From Lachnospiraceae bacterium (GTDB taxonomy: Bacteria; Bacillota; Clostridia; Lachnospirales; Lachnospiraceae), in the NCBI GenBank assembly GCA_910573755.1, contig CAJTBO010000018.1:34601-98600 (forward strand): a stretch of 64,000 nucleotides of DNA, read 5' to 3'. The notes under the pieces were generated by a model. The model saw only the letters and a list, made by a program, of their open reading frames with translations, made no database searches and was not told the origin of the DNA. How positions within the stretch are numbered: the stretch's first letter is position 1; every line of letters begins with the position of its first letter. A program made the translations under genes and the position numbers. Shown piece by piece: positions 33,067 to 42,423 of this stretch.

Positions 33067-34425
33067 TTATCCGAACCATCCCTGCAGGATCAGCAGAATG
33101 ATCAGCACCGGCAGGATATACGTCACATAGATCCGTATCCCCTTCGGTATCTTCATCCCTTCTCCGGTATTCGCCTCTTTTAAATAGCGGTCAAATCCCC
33201 ATCCGTACCTTGTCACGCAAAACAGCAGATAAATCAGCGAACCGATCGGCAGAATACAGTTGCTGACAATAAAATCCTCCAGATCCAGCACCGCGGAGCC
33301 CTCACCCATCGGCTGGAAGGCCGACCACAGATTATACCCGAATACACAGGGCAGCGAAAGCACGATAAGGAGCACCAGATTGATCATACAGGATTTTTTC
33401 CTGCTTAAGTGGAACAGGTCCATTCCGCAGGAGATAATATTTTCAAACACCGCCAGTATCGTGGAAAAGGCGGCAAACGTCATAAACATGAAAAACAATG
33501 TCCCCCAGATCCTTCCCGCCGCCATATGGTTGAATACGTTGGGCAGCGTGATAAAGATCAGGCTCGGTCCGTTATCCGGGCTGATGCCGAAGGCAAAACA
33601 GGTCGGAAAGATGATAAGCCCCGACACGATCGCTACAAAAGTATCCAGAATCGCAATATTCACGGACTCGCCCAGCAATGTGCGCTTTTTATCAATATAG
33701 CTGCCGAAGATAGCCATGGCTCCGATCCCCAGGCTCAGCGTGAAAAACGCCTGGTTCATCGCCGCAACAACAGTCTCCAGAATACCGGCGTCCTTCATCC
33801 TCTGCAGGTCGGGTACCAGATAAAATTTCAGGCCTTCCATGCCGCCCTCCAGCGTCATCCCGCGCACCGCCAGAACCACAATGATAAACAGCAGAAGCAC
33901 CATCATGATCTTTGTGATCTTTTCAACGCCCTTCTGCAGGCCCACCGAACAGACTAAAATACCCGCCACTACGATAATGACCATACAGACCGTCACAACC
34001 AGCGGATCGCCCAGCATGCCCTGAAACACCTCCGCCACCTGCCCCGTATCCTTCCCTGTAAATCTTCCCGTCAGCATCAGATAAAAATAGTACAGCATCC
34101 ATCCCGCAACGCTGGTATAGAACATCATCAGCACATAGTTTCCCAGCATGCCGAGATAGCCGTTTAAATGCCACTTCTGCCCCGGCTTTTCCAACTCCGT
34201 AAAACTCTTTACCACGCTTTTTCTGCTGGCACGCCCCACCGCAAACTCCATCGTCATCACCGGCACGCCCATTGCCACCAGAAAAAACAGATACAAAAGC
34301 ACAAACATCCCGCCGCCGTACATTCCTGTAATATACGGAAACCTCCATACATTGCCGATGCCGATCGCACATCCGGCCGACAATAAGATAAAACCCATTC
34401 TTGATCCTAACTTTTCTCTCTCCAT
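33067..34425 (-). CDS. Sodium-dependent transporter (NSS/SNF family)
   Basis: Secondary transporter of the neurotransmitter:sodium symporter family, which in bacteria takes up amino acids such as Trp, Tyr or Leu with sodium. The 452-residue product has 11-12 membrane segments, with the family opening KLGSRMGFILLSAGCAIGIG and NVWRFPYITGMYGGG (the sodium- and substrate-site unwound helix 1) and GGGMFVLLYLFFLVAMGVP. Helix 6 carries QAFFTLSLGIGAMAIFGSY. The substrate is not deducible. The AT-rich DNA upstream (34440-34500) contains several TATAAT-like hexamers and must hold its promoter. Confidence 0.93.
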   Translation of the reverse strand: MEREKLGSRMGFILLSAGCAIGIGNVWRFPYITGMYGGGMFVLLYLFFLVAMGVPVMTMEFAVGRASRKSVVKSFTELEKPGQKWHLNGYLGMLGNYVLMMFYTSVAGWMLYYFYLMLTGRFTGKDTGQVAEVFQGMLGDPLVVTVCMVIIVVAGILVCSVGLQKGVEKITKIMMVLLLFIIVVLAVRGMTLEGGMEGLKFYLVPDLQRMKDAGILETVVAAMNQAFFTLSLGIGAMAIFGSYIDKKRTLLGESVNIAILDTFVAIVSGLIIFPTCFAFGISPDNGPSLIFITLPNVFNHMAAGRIWGTLFFMFMTFAAFSTILAVFENIISCGMDLFHLSRKKSCMINLVLLIVLSLPCVFGYNLWSAFQPMGEGSAVLDLEDFIVSNCILPIGSLIYLLFCVTRYGWGFDRYLKEANTGEGMKIPKGIRIYVTYILPVLIILLILQGWFG

Positions 34426-34502
34426 CTGATCACTCTCCCTGTTTCCTTTGTATAATATTATATTTTATATATTTATAAATAAAATAATTCTTTTAAACAA
34501 GA

Positions 34503-36059
34503 TCAGTTTTCCCCGTCCGCCGCGTCAAAATACGCATCGAACACCCTTCTGGCGATCGGCACCGCATAGTCTCCGCCGGAACCCGCGCCCTCGATAATGA
34601 CCGTAACGCAGATCTGCGGATCTTCCGCCGGTGCATACCCGGTAAACCATGCATGGGAATCCCTGTCGCTGTTATATTCCGCCGAGCCGGTCTTCCCCGC
34701 CGCCGTATAAGGGCATCCCTGCAGCCTTGTGGCGGTTCCTGTCTCCACCACCTCACGCATCAGCCCCTGCAGGATATACGCCTCCTGCTGCGTCATCATC
34801 TCCGTGGTTCCCGGAGAGGAAAACCGCTTGAGCACGGCGCCGTTTGAATTTTCCACATGATCCACCACATAAGGCTGCTGCAGTATGCCGTCATTGGCGA
34901 TGGCGCAGGTGATCAGGTTCATATGCAGCGGTGTCACCAGTGTCTCCCCCTGCCCGATGGCAATCTGCATCTGCTCCTCCGCCGTCATATCCTGTTTGAC
35001 TTTTACCGTACTGACCGAAGACTCCAGATCAAAGGGGAGTGCCTTTCCGAACAGCAGTTTATCCAGCGTTTTATCGAAACTGCTCCGGTCCACCTTTGTC
35101 CCCATATTGGCAAAAGAAGTGTTGCACGACTTCGCAAAGGATCTCTCAAAATCCACCTTTCCGTGGTTTGTCCCGTGGTAGCACTGTATCCTTGAGCCGT
35201 CTATCTTAATGGAACCGTTGCAGGTAAAGCTGTAATCAGTATAAGTGGAAGGATTTTCATGGATATACTCCAGCGCCGTCACGATCTTAAACGTAGAGCC
35301 CGGGGGATACAGCCCCTGCGATGCCCTGTTCAGCAACAGGCCGGACTCGTCATCCTCCAGCACCTCCTCCCAGATCTCCGAAATCTCATTGGGATTGAAA
35401 TCCGGCTTGGAGACCATGGCAAGCACCTCCCCGGTCTTCGGATCTGAGGCAACGATCGCCCCTTCGTAAATACCAAGCGCCCTGTTCGCCGCTTCCTGCA
35501 TCTTCACATCCAGTGTCGTATAAACATTATCCCCCGGATTTTTCCGGTCCTTCATCCCGTTGTCCATCTTTTCATTCAGCGGCGCATTGGACTGGATCAG
35601 ATAATAATTCATCTTATCTTCAATACCCGTCTTTCCCTTCGTGGAATAACCCACCACATGGGAAAACAGGCTGTCATAGGGATATCTTCTGATCTCCGAA
35701 CCGTCCGCCTGTGTGATCGTTTCCGCAAGCACTTCACCGCCTCTCGCCATAATGCTTCCCCGGCGGTTCTGCGCCACCAAAATCTGCTGTCCGGCATTAT
35801 AGCTGTTGTTGATCATGACCTCCTGGTTCTGATAGACATAAACGCAGATATAGGTCATCATTCCCAGAAACAAAAAGACAAAGAAATAGGATACCAGCAA
35901 TATCTCCCTGTTTTTATGGCGTTTCTTTTTCTTTCCCGTCCCATTCTTCCCCAAAGGGGCTCTCTTCGTTTTTGTCTCCTTCTCCCTCTCCGGCTCTTTC
36001 GGCTTCTGTTCTTCCTGCTTTTTGCCTTCCTCCGGCAGCTTTGCTTTTCTTTTTAACAT
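34503..36059 (-). CDS. Penicillin-binding protein 2-type transpeptidase (PbpA-like)
   Basis: Class B penicillin-binding protein that cross-links peptidoglycan. The 518-residue product has a 55-residue charged cytoplasmic tail, one membrane helix (LLVSYFFVFLFLGMMTYICV), a pedestal region and the transpeptidase domain with STFK (GSTFKIVTAL), SCN (KSCNTSFA) and KTGS (AGKTGSAEYN) active-site motifs in order. It is shorter than PBP2 and resembles the PbpA type paired with RodA. The first 146 bp of the gene overlap the 3' end of rodA in another frame. Acts in the division or elongation complex at the membrane. Confidence 0.93.
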   Translation of the reverse strand: MLKRKAKLPEEGKKQEEQKPKEPEREKETKTKRAPLGKNGTGKKKKRHKNREILLVSYFFVFLFLGMMTYICVYVYQNQEVMINNSYNAGQQILVAQNRRGSIMARGGEVLAETITQADGSEIRRYPYDSLFSHVVGYSTKGKTGIEDKMNYYLIQSNAPLNEKMDNGMKDRKNPGDNVYTTLDVKMQEAANRALGIYEGAIVASDPKTGEVLAMVSKPDFNPNEISEIWEEVLEDDESGLLLNRASQGLYPPGSTFKIVTALEYIHENPSTYTDYSFTCNGSIKIDGSRIQCYHGTNHGKVDFERSFAKSCNTSFANMGTKVDRSSFDKTLDKLLFGKALPFDLESSVSTVKVKQDMTAEEQMQIAIGQGETLVTPLHMNLITCAIANDGILQQPYVVDHVENSNGAVLKRFSSPGTTEMMTQQEAYILQGLMREVVETGTATRLQGCPYTAAGKTGSAEYNSDRDSHAWFTGYAPAEDPQICVTVIIEGAGSGGDYAVPIARRVFDAYFDAADGEN

Positions 36060-37368
36060 TTACTGCTCCTTCATCCTGCCTGATGATATATAATCCCTCG
36101 ATGATCGAAAACATGATCAGCGTCGTCATGATCGAACTGCCGCCATAACTGACAAGAGGCAGCGTCACTCCGGTGAGGGGAATAAACTTTGTGTCTCCGC
36201 CGATGGTCAAAAAGACCTGAAAAATATACAGAATCCCCATGCCGAACGCCGCAAGCTGATAAAACCTGTCTTTCAGCCGCATGGAAATATTCATAAACAT
36301 GATAAAACAACTCAGCGATACCATGATCACACAAAGCGCCACGATCAGCCCCATCTCCTCCGACACCGCGGAAAAGATAAAGTCCCTTTCCACCTTCGGG
36401 ATATCCCCCGGCGCCCCCTGAAAAAGCCCCAGCCCGAAAAGGCCGCCCCTTCCCAGCGAAAACAAAGACTGTGTGATCTGGTATCCCTCTCCGTCAATCA
36501 CGCTCCAGGGATCCTTCCACGCCTGTACTCTGACCTGTACATGCCGGAAAAGCCGATAAGCGATCACCGAAGCGCCGCAGCCGCCTCCGACCCCCAGCAG
36601 CAGATACCAGAAATTTCTTGTGGCGAGAAAGACCATCAGCACATATACCACGAAAAAGATCAGCGCGCTTCCCAGATCCCTGGACGCCACGAGCAGAAGC
36701 ACATGGCTTCCCGCCACTGCCGTCACATATGCCACCTGCAGCAGACCGGCGCTTTTATAAAGGGCGCTGGCGATAAAAAAGACGAATACGATCTTGATAA
36801 ATTCCGACGGCTGAAAGCTGATGCCAAATATGGAATAGGACAATTTGGAACCGTAAGTGGTGTTCCCCAAAAGCAGCACCGTCAAAAGGGGCAAAGTCCC
36901 GACCAGCGCATACAGCCAGCTATAGTTTTTCAGATCTTTGAGCCGCCGCATAACATACGGGATCGCCATCGCCACCGCCATGGACATCAGCACGATCACA
37001 AACTGCCGGACCGCCAGACGCATATCCAGCCTCGTCAGCGTCACAAAGCCGATCACAAGCAGCATACACATATTATGAAGTATCAGCCTGTTGACAGCCG
37101 GATAACACAGCTCGAACAGTACCAGCGCCGCAAATACCGCCAGCTGCTGGAACGCATAGAAAAACAGATACTGCAGTTCTCCCGTTTTAATGCAGATTGT
37201 CAGAAAACAGGTAAAATGTACAAAAAACAGCAGGATCACCTGTCTGGTATAAATGCCCTTCCTGCGCTTCTCCTCCCGAAACCGGAATACCGAAAAACTC
37301 TCGTAGGTATAGATTGCCATACATAGGGCTATAAAATATTTTGATAAAGCAACTATATACTGTTCCAT
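35914..37368 (-). CDS. RodA/FtsW/SpoVE family peptidoglycan glycosyltransferase
   Basis: A SEDS-family polymerase that extends glycan strands from lipid II, with a class B PBP as partner. The 484-residue product has about ten membrane segments and the family signature FSAVSEEMGLIVALCVIMVS followed by PLTGVTLPLVSYGGSSIMTT. The N-terminus has extra helices, as in actinobacterial and clostridial RodA. The last 55 residues are a polar Lys/Glu/Gly tail (ERAGEGEGDKNEESPFGEEW) encoded by DNA that also encodes the PBP N-terminus. The overlap of 146 bp ensures coupled expression of the pair. Confidence 0.93.
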   Translation of the reverse strand: MEQYIVALSKYFIALCMAIYTYESFSVFRFREEKRRKGIYTRQVILLFFVHFTCFLTICIKTGELQYLFFYAFQQLAVFAALVLFELCYPAVNRLILHNMCMLLVIGFVTLTRLDMRLAVRQFVIVLMSMAVAMAIPYVMRRLKDLKNYSWLYALVGTLPLLTVLLLGNTTYGSKLSYSIFGISFQPSEFIKIVFVFFIASALYKSAGLLQVAYVTAVAGSHVLLLVASRDLGSALIFFVVYVLMVFLATRNFWYLLLGVGGGCGASVIAYRLFRHVQVRVQAWKDPWSVIDGEGYQITQSLFSLGRGGLFGLGLFQGAPGDIPKVERDFIFSAVSEEMGLIVALCVIMVSLSCFIMFMNISMRLKDRFYQLAAFGMGILYIFQVFLTIGGDTKFIPLTGVTLPLVSYGGSSIMTTLIMFSIIEGLYIIRQDEGAVNVKKKSKAAGGRQKAGRTEAERAGEGEGDKNEESPFGEEWDGKEKETP

Positions 37369-37374
37369 AAATTT

Positions 37375-39960
37375 CTATTCTACAGGCCGGCGGAAGCACC
37401 CCTGTGTGGTTTCCATTCCGGCTATTTTTCCTTTTTCCGTATCTGGTCCGCCTTTCCCGGCACTTCTGTTCTTACCCTTTACCCGCCCTGCTGCTCTGAC
37501 TCCGGCACGGCATTCCTGATCCTTCCGGCCTGTTTTTTGCCTCTTATTTTTTTCCTGTAATTCAGATGCCAGAATCCCCTGAAAAGTTTTCAGCACTTCC
37601 CGGACGGTATCCCCGTCTTCCGTTGTAAATTCCACCCGAAACGCCCTGATCCCGTCCTGCAGCAGCATCCACAGATTTTCATGGTATGAAGAAGGCAGAC
37701 AGTTATAAATGATATTATAACAGTGCCCGCAGTTTGTATAGACCGGAAATACATTTCCCATTCTGTCGGTCAGTTCCGCATAACGGCTTCTGTTTTTATC
37801 ACACCTTCCCGCGGAGAGTTTGATGCAGTTTGCCGACACCATAAACGGAACTCTTCCGTACACCGGCGCCTCCAGCTTTCCCAGACGCCGCAGCATACCT
37901 GCACCGTACGCCTTATCCGCTTTATTTTCACGGCATGATGCCTCCTCCCCCTCTTCCGGCGCAGGCTCCCCAAGTGCCCTGCACAGCTCCCGGATCTCTT
38001 TACTGTCCAGTTCCAACGGAATACTGATGCCGTCTAATTCTTTGTCCCAGAAAGAAACAGCTTCCTGATTCCATGCATAAAGGGACGCCTCCCCGGCGAT
38101 CTGCCCCTGATAAGAAATACTTTTTATCCAGGCAAGCCCATCGATCGTACTGCAATACAACATATCGGGTTTTCCCTCTTCAATCACCGCTCTTAATTCT
38201 TCCAGAAAACCCTCGTCGCTTTTTTGCAGGATCACCGGACACTTTATCCCCCAGCGCAGTTTTCCGGCAGAAAGCCTGTCTCTTACGGCGGCATTTTCCA
38301 TCAGCATATCCGCATCTGCTATAACAGTCTTCTCAATACTCTTAATACTCCTTATCCGTCCTTCTTCTGCGTTATCATCCTTTTCCTTTTTCTCTATATC
38401 TGTCTCTATGTCTTTCTCCACCGCTTCCTCTGTGCCTGTCTCTGCCTCTATCTCCGCCGCATCCATTTCCATATCGAAAACTGCCGCTTCAAACTGCTCT
38501 TTCGTCCGGACGATGATAGACAGGGAAACCGTTTCCCTTAAAGACTCCCCGCCGTTTCGATATGCTTTCCCCTGTTTTTCCCTCTGTTTTCCGCTGTTGT
38601 CAGCCCTCCGGCGTCTGATATTTTCCGTATCCGCCCCCGGTCCGGCTTCCTCCTTTCGGCAGTCCTGCAGATTCCGCGCGCCGCACGCTCCATATATTTT
38701 CCGTAAAAGTTCTCTGCGGAGCTGCTTGATCCATTTCATCGGCACAAAAGTATTTTCTCCGAGCTCGATACTGCACTCCTCTACCACAAAGGGCGTTCCT
38801 CCGGTCTTTTCAAGCTGTTCCCGGATCTCTTCCCCGCTTACCGGGCGTTTGTCAGCCCTCTCCGCCACAGGCCCGGAAACGGAAACACATATTTCCGTTT
38901 TCCCCGGGATATCCGATAAACACCCTTCCATATAAAGCGGCTCCCCCGCCCTGCAGCGCAGCAGTATGTGCAATGCCTTTTTCGGCAATTCCCGGATCAG
39001 GCTCTCCCGCAGGCTTTTTAAGAGCGCCGGATCTGCCTCGTTATAACCCGGTTTCTGCAAAGTCAGCATCTCTCTGCCTCTGCTTTTCAAATAGTAACCG
39101 CTTCCTGTCTCACTTCTGATATAGAGATTGTTCAATATCCGTTTATCTTCCGGATCGACCCTGAATCCCGATCCGCCCTCATAATATCTATCTATATATT
39201 TTCTATATACAGACACCACGCCCGCCACATATTCAGGCTTCTTCATCCGCCCTTCGATCTTAAAGGAATCGATCCCTGCCCCGATCAGTTCAGGCAGATA
39301 CTCCAGCGTATTCATATCCTTCAGGCTCAGAAAACAACCTTCTTTTCCCGCCGTCTTATAAGGTAATCTGCAGGGCTGGGCACACCGCCCCCGGTTGCCG
39401 CTTCTGCCGCCTATCATACTGCTCATCAGGCATTGCCCTGAATAACAGTAACACATCGCCCCATGCACAAAAGCCTCTATCTCAACAGGAACCCTCTCTT
39501 TGATAAATGTTATCTCCTCCAGCGACAGCTCCCTCGCCGGTACGATCCGTTCACACCCGGCTTTTTTCAGGTAATCCGCACCGTATATGCCCGTGATCGT
39601 CATCTGGGTACTGGCATGGAGTTTCAGATCTGGAAACCGTTCCCTCAAAAAGCCGAGCATCCCCATATCCTGTACGATAACGCCGTCCAGTCCGGCTTCG
39701 TACAACGGCAGTATATAGCCGTAAATTTTTGAAAATTCCCGTTCTTTTACCAGTGTATTTACTGTCAGATATACTTTTACGTTAAAAAGATGGGCCTGTC
39801 TGATCGCCGATACCAGCTCTTCCTCCGAAAAATTCTCCGCATAGGCTCTTGCGCCGAATTCCCTGCCGCCCAAATATACCGCATCCGCTCCGGCATTTAC
39901 CGCCGCAAGAAAGCTTTCATAACTGCCGCAGGGTGCAAGCAGTTCCACTCGTTTTTTCAT
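37375..39960 (-). CDS. U32 family peptidase / RNA hydroxylation protein (DUF3656)
   Basis: U32 proteins were named as collagenases, but characterised members (RlhA, TrhP) support prephenate-dependent hydroxylation of rRNA or tRNA. The 861-residue product has the catalytic region at the N-terminus: ELLAPCGSYESFLAAVNAGA, AVYLGGREFGARAYAENF, the signature EAFVHGAMCYCYSGQCLMSS and the following Cys pair GRCAQPCRLPY. A long insertion (about residues 445-560) rich in Glu, Asp and Arg separates it from the rest of the DUF3656-type C-terminal region, with CYNIIYNCLP near residue 760. The C-terminal 60 residues are basic low-complexity. It is upstream of rodA, with a 6-bp gap. Confidence 0.9.
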   Translation of the reverse strand: MKKRVELLAPCGSYESFLAAVNAGADAVYLGGREFGARAYAENFSEEELVSAIRQAHLFNVKVYLTVNTLVKEREFSKIYGYILPLYEAGLDGVIVQDMGMLGFLRERFPDLKLHASTQMTITGIYGADYLKKAGCERIVPARELSLEEITFIKERVPVEIEAFVHGAMCYCYSGQCLMSSMIGGRSGNRGRCAQPCRLPYKTAGKEGCFLSLKDMNTLEYLPELIGAGIDSFKIEGRMKKPEYVAGVVSVYRKYIDRYYEGGSGFRVDPEDKRILNNLYIRSETGSGYYLKSRGREMLTLQKPGYNEADPALLKSLRESLIRELPKKALHILLRCRAGEPLYMEGCLSDIPGKTEICVSVSGPVAERADKRPVSGEEIREQLEKTGGTPFVVEECSIELGENTFVPMKWIKQLRRELLRKIYGACGARNLQDCRKEEAGPGADTENIRRRRADNSGKQREKQGKAYRNGGESLRETVSLSIIVRTKEQFEAAVFDMEMDAAEIEAETGTEEAVEKDIETDIEKKEKDDNAEEGRIRSIKSIEKTVIADADMLMENAAVRDRLSAGKLRWGIKCPVILQKSDEGFLEELRAVIEEGKPDMLYCSTIDGLAWIKSISYQGQIAGEASLYAWNQEAVSFWDKELDGISIPLELDSKEIRELCRALGEPAPEEGEEASCRENKADKAYGAGMLRRLGKLEAPVYGRVPFMVSANCIKLSAGRCDKNRSRYAELTDRMGNVFPVYTNCGHCYNIIYNCLPSSYHENLWMLLQDGIRAFRVEFTTEDGDTVREVLKTFQGILASELQEKNKRQKTGRKDQECRAGVRAAGRVKGKNRSAGKGGPDTEKGKIAGMETTQGCFRRPVE

Positions 39961-39975
39961 CGCTTCTCCCGTTAT

Positions 39976-40010
39976 TTAAAAAAGCTGTCGCATTCCGACA
40001 GCCTTTTTGG
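39976..40010 (-). terminator. Terminator between zapA and the U32 gene
   Basis: GCTGTCGG pairs with its inverse around GAATG-like loop sequence, with A/T tracts on both sides; on the minus strand it ends in TTTTTTAAAT just past zapA (stop at 40017). Confidence 0.85.
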
Positions 40011-40016
40011 CACTTT

Positions 40017-40421
40017 CTAATTTTTCCCTTTCAGTTCCGTTTCCAGACGTACTATTTTCTTTGCGTTCTCCTGCAATTCCGTATTCAGATTCCTTACATT
40101 TTTTTCGGAATTTTCAAGTTTGATCTGACAGGAGATCAGTTCATGCTTTAAATCGTATAATTCCTTTTCTTTTGCCTTTACCTCTTCCTCCAAAATGCTG
40201 ATCTGCTTTTTCGCCTTAAAGTACTCGTCAGCAATATTGATCTGCATCAGTACATTCTGCATATCCAACGGCAGTTTCTTAAAACTGTCCATTTTTCCGT
40301 ATTCTGCCATTTTATTGTTGATATAGCTGGCTACTTTCTGGAAATATTCTTCGCTTTCATACCCGCTCAGCGTATATACTTTCCCGCCGATCAAAACCTC
40401 GGCATCCACTTTGGAATCCAT
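40017..40421 (-). CDS. zapA: Cell division protein ZapA
   Basis: Binds and bundles FtsZ at midcell. The 134-residue product starts MDSKVDAEVLIGGKVYTLSG, followed by YFQKVASYINNKMAEY, both features of the ZapA N-terminal domain. The C-terminal two thirds are a continuous coiled coil (KKQISILEEEVKAKEKELYD) longer than in E. coli ZapA, as usual in Clostridia. ATG 40421 follows GAGGGAAACAGT; the longer frame to 40502 includes non-coding-looking sequence. It has its own promoter and terminator. Confidence 0.9.
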   Translation of the reverse strand: MDSKVDAEVLIGGKVYTLSGYESEEYFQKVASYINNKMAEYGKMDSFKKLPLDMQNVLMQINIADEYFKAKKQISILEEEVKAKEKELYDLKHELISCQIKLENSEKNVRNLNTELQENAKKIVRLETELKGKN

Positions 40422-40485
40422 ACTGTTTCCCTCATCTGTAAAGCACAAAATATACTGCTTACCCTTAAAAAAATATACCACATTT

Positions 40486-40515
40486 ATTATACATGATGTC
40501 ACAGTACAATTGCAA
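40486..40515 (-). promoter_or_regulatory. Promoter of zapA
   Basis: TTGCAA (40510-40515) and TATAAT (40486-40491) on the minus strand, 18-bp spacer, about 65 bp before the zapA start. Confidence 0.65.
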
Positions 40516-40605
40516 GTCCGAAAATCAGAAACCTGCAGGTAACAGTTCGTTGCTTTTCACGGATACCTTGTCCGGTTTGCAAGCAGTATGCCGCATCCCT
40601 GCATA

Positions 40606-41592
40606 TCAGGAAGATACCAGCAGGGAATATCCAAGCTGCGTCACAACACGCCCTCTCGGCGTGCGGTTGATCAGACCGTTTTTAATCAGATAGGGTTCAT
40701 AGACCTCTTCGATCGTACCCGCATCCTCCCCGATGGCTGCCGCCAGCGTATCAAGCCCCACCGGACCGCCGCCGAATTTTTCAATCATAGTCAGCAGCAT
40801 ATTCCTGTCGATATGATCCAGCCCCATCCGGTCCACATCCATCAGATCCAGCGCCGTTTTCGCCACCTCCCCGGTGATGATGCCGTCATATTTTACCTGC
40901 GCAAAATCCCTCACCCGCTTTAACATCCGGTTTGCAAGCCTGGGCGTCCCACGGCTTCTCTTCGCGATCTCCACCGCCCCGGCGCTTTCCGTCTCCACCT
41001 CCAGAATTTTAGCCGAGTGCAGGATCACCTTTGTCAGTTCTTCCACGGAATAAAATTCCAGCCTGTGGATCACCCCGAACCGATCCCGCAGGGGCGCCGT
41101 CAAAAGCCCTGCCCTTGTGGTGGCGGCGACCAGTGTAAATTTAGGCAGATCCAGCCGGATAGAGCGGGCGGTTGGCCCTTTGCCTATCATAATATCGATC
41201 ACATAGTCCTCCATAGCGGGATAAAGCACTTCCTCCACCTGCCTGTTCAGACGGTGGATCTCGTCCACGAACAGCAGATCCCCCTCCGCCAGATTATTCA
41301 AGATTGCCGCCATGTCTCCAGGCTTTTCTATCGCCGGGCCGGACGTCACTTTCATATGCACGCCCATTTCATTGGCGATAACCCCGGCAAGCGTGGTCTT
41401 ACCGAGTCCCGGCGGCCCGTATAACAGCACATGATCCAGTGCGTCGTTTCTCTGCTTTGCCGCCTCAATATAGACCTTCAGGTTTTTCTTAATGCCCTCC
41501 TGCCCGATATAGTCTTTCAGAGACCGGGGGCGCAGCGTCCCCTCTATCTTGCTGTCTTCTTCCGTAAAATTCGTTTCTATCGTTCTTGCCAT
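40606..41592 (-). CDS. ruvB: Holliday junction branch migration ATPase RuvB
   Basis: Motor of the RuvABC complex in recombination and repair. The 328-residue product has Walker [14 protein letters not shown] (about residues 59-71), Walker B DEIHRL, sensor I AATTRAG, and the arginine-finger region [10 protein letters not shown]. The winged-helix C-terminus has [20 protein letters not shown] and RTPRGRV. The N-terminal extension is short. It follows ruvA (132-bp gap), with a standard order ruvA-ruvB. Confidence 0.98.
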   Translation of the reverse strand: MARTIETNFTEEDSKIEGTLRPRSLKDYIGQEGIKKNLKVYIEAAKQRNDALDHVLLYGPPGLGKTTLAGVIANEMGVHMKVTSGPAIEKPGDMAAILNNLAEGDLLFVDEIHRLNRQVEEVLYPAMEDYVIDIMIGKGPTARSIRLDLPKFTLVAATTRAGLLTAPLRDRFGVIHRLEFYSVEELTKVILHSAKILEVETESAGAVEIAKRSRGTPRLANRMLKRVRDFAQVKYDGIITGEVAKTALDLMDVDRMGLDHIDRNMLLTMIEKFGGGPVGLDTLAAAIGEDAGTIEEVYEPYLIKNGLINRTPRGRVVTQLGYSLLVSS

Positions 41593-41723
41593 CTGTTATC
41601 TCTCCCAAACCTGCAGGCAGATATCTCCACGGCAGACCCTCTAACCGATTCCTCCGCCTGTCCATCTCTCCCGGGCCTGCAGGCAGCCTCTCTCCCTCAT
41701 TCGCCGGATCATTATGGTTTCCG

Positions 41724-42323
41724 TCAGATCAGATGTTTGAGCGATGCCTTCAGAATATCCTCCACCGCCATCTGCTCCGCATCCTTCACCGCTTTTACGG
41801 CGCGGGTCGCCTCTGTCATGCCGTAGCCGAGCGCAGTCAGCGCTTCCACGCTTTCCCGCACACTGTCGGAAACCGAAGCATCCGCCCTGATCTCCCCTGC
41901 ATCTGCCCGCAGCGTATCTTCCAGCGAAACCCTATCCTTCATATCCAGAATAATGCGCTGAGCGGTCTTACTGCCGATACCCGGCGCTTTCGCAATCATT
42001 TTGGCGTCCCCCGACAAGATCGCAAACCGCAGTTCGTCCGGGCTCATCACCGACAAAATACTCTGCCCGCCCTTCGGCCCGATGCCGTTTACGCCGATCA
42101 GAAGCTTAAAGACATCCAGATCATCCTTTGTCAGAAATCCGTACAACGCTATGGCATCCTCCCTGACCGATGTGTAGGTATAGAGTTTCGCCTCCTCCCC
42201 GACAGAGGGCAGAAGGGATGCCGTCCCTGCGGAAATCCGTATATTATAGCCGATGCCGTTCACCTCAATGATCGCAAGATCCGGCTCCTTCGCCGCCAAT
42301 ATCCCTTTAAAATATGCGTACAT
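41724..42323 (-). CDS. ruvA: Holliday junction DNA-binding protein RuvA
   Basis: Binds four-way junctions and loads RuvB. The 199-residue product starts MYAYFKGILAAKEPDLAIIE, with the OB-fold domain 1 to about 65, two helix-hairpin-helix motifs (LLIGVNGIGPKGGQSILSVM and IAKAPGIGSKTAQRIILDMK), and a flexible linker. The C-terminal RuvB-binding domain (VEALTALGYGMTEATRAVKA) completes it. I chose ATG 42323; the longer frame to 42434 runs into the stop region of the chemotaxis gene. An inverted repeat lies just upstream. Confidence 0.97.
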   Translation of the reverse strand: MYAYFKGILAAKEPDLAIIEVNGIGYNIRISAGTASLLPSVGEEAKLYTYTSVREDAIALYGFLTKDDLDVFKLLIGVNGIGPKGGQSILSVMSPDELRFAILSGDAKMIAKAPGIGSKTAQRIILDMKDRVSLEDTLRADAGEIRADASVSDSVRESVEALTALGYGMTEATRAVKAVKDAEQMAVEDILKASLKHLI

Positions 42324-42359
42324 ATAATTGCCTTTCCTTGGACCGGCAGCACAGTCAAC

Positions 42360-42391
42360 GAGCCAAAGCCATACTCTCATGGCCTTGGCTC
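42360..42391. repeat. Inverted repeat between the chemotaxis receptor gene and ruvA
   Basis: GAGCCAAAGCCAT and ATGGCCTTGGCTC form a 13-bp stem with a 6-nt loop (one G-T or C-A pair depending on strand). No T-tract follows, so it is a weak terminator or a regulatory hairpin in the ruvA leader. Confidence 0.6.
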
Positions 42392-42423
42392 CTGCCCCGA
42401 AAAATCCTGACCGCTGTCTTGTC

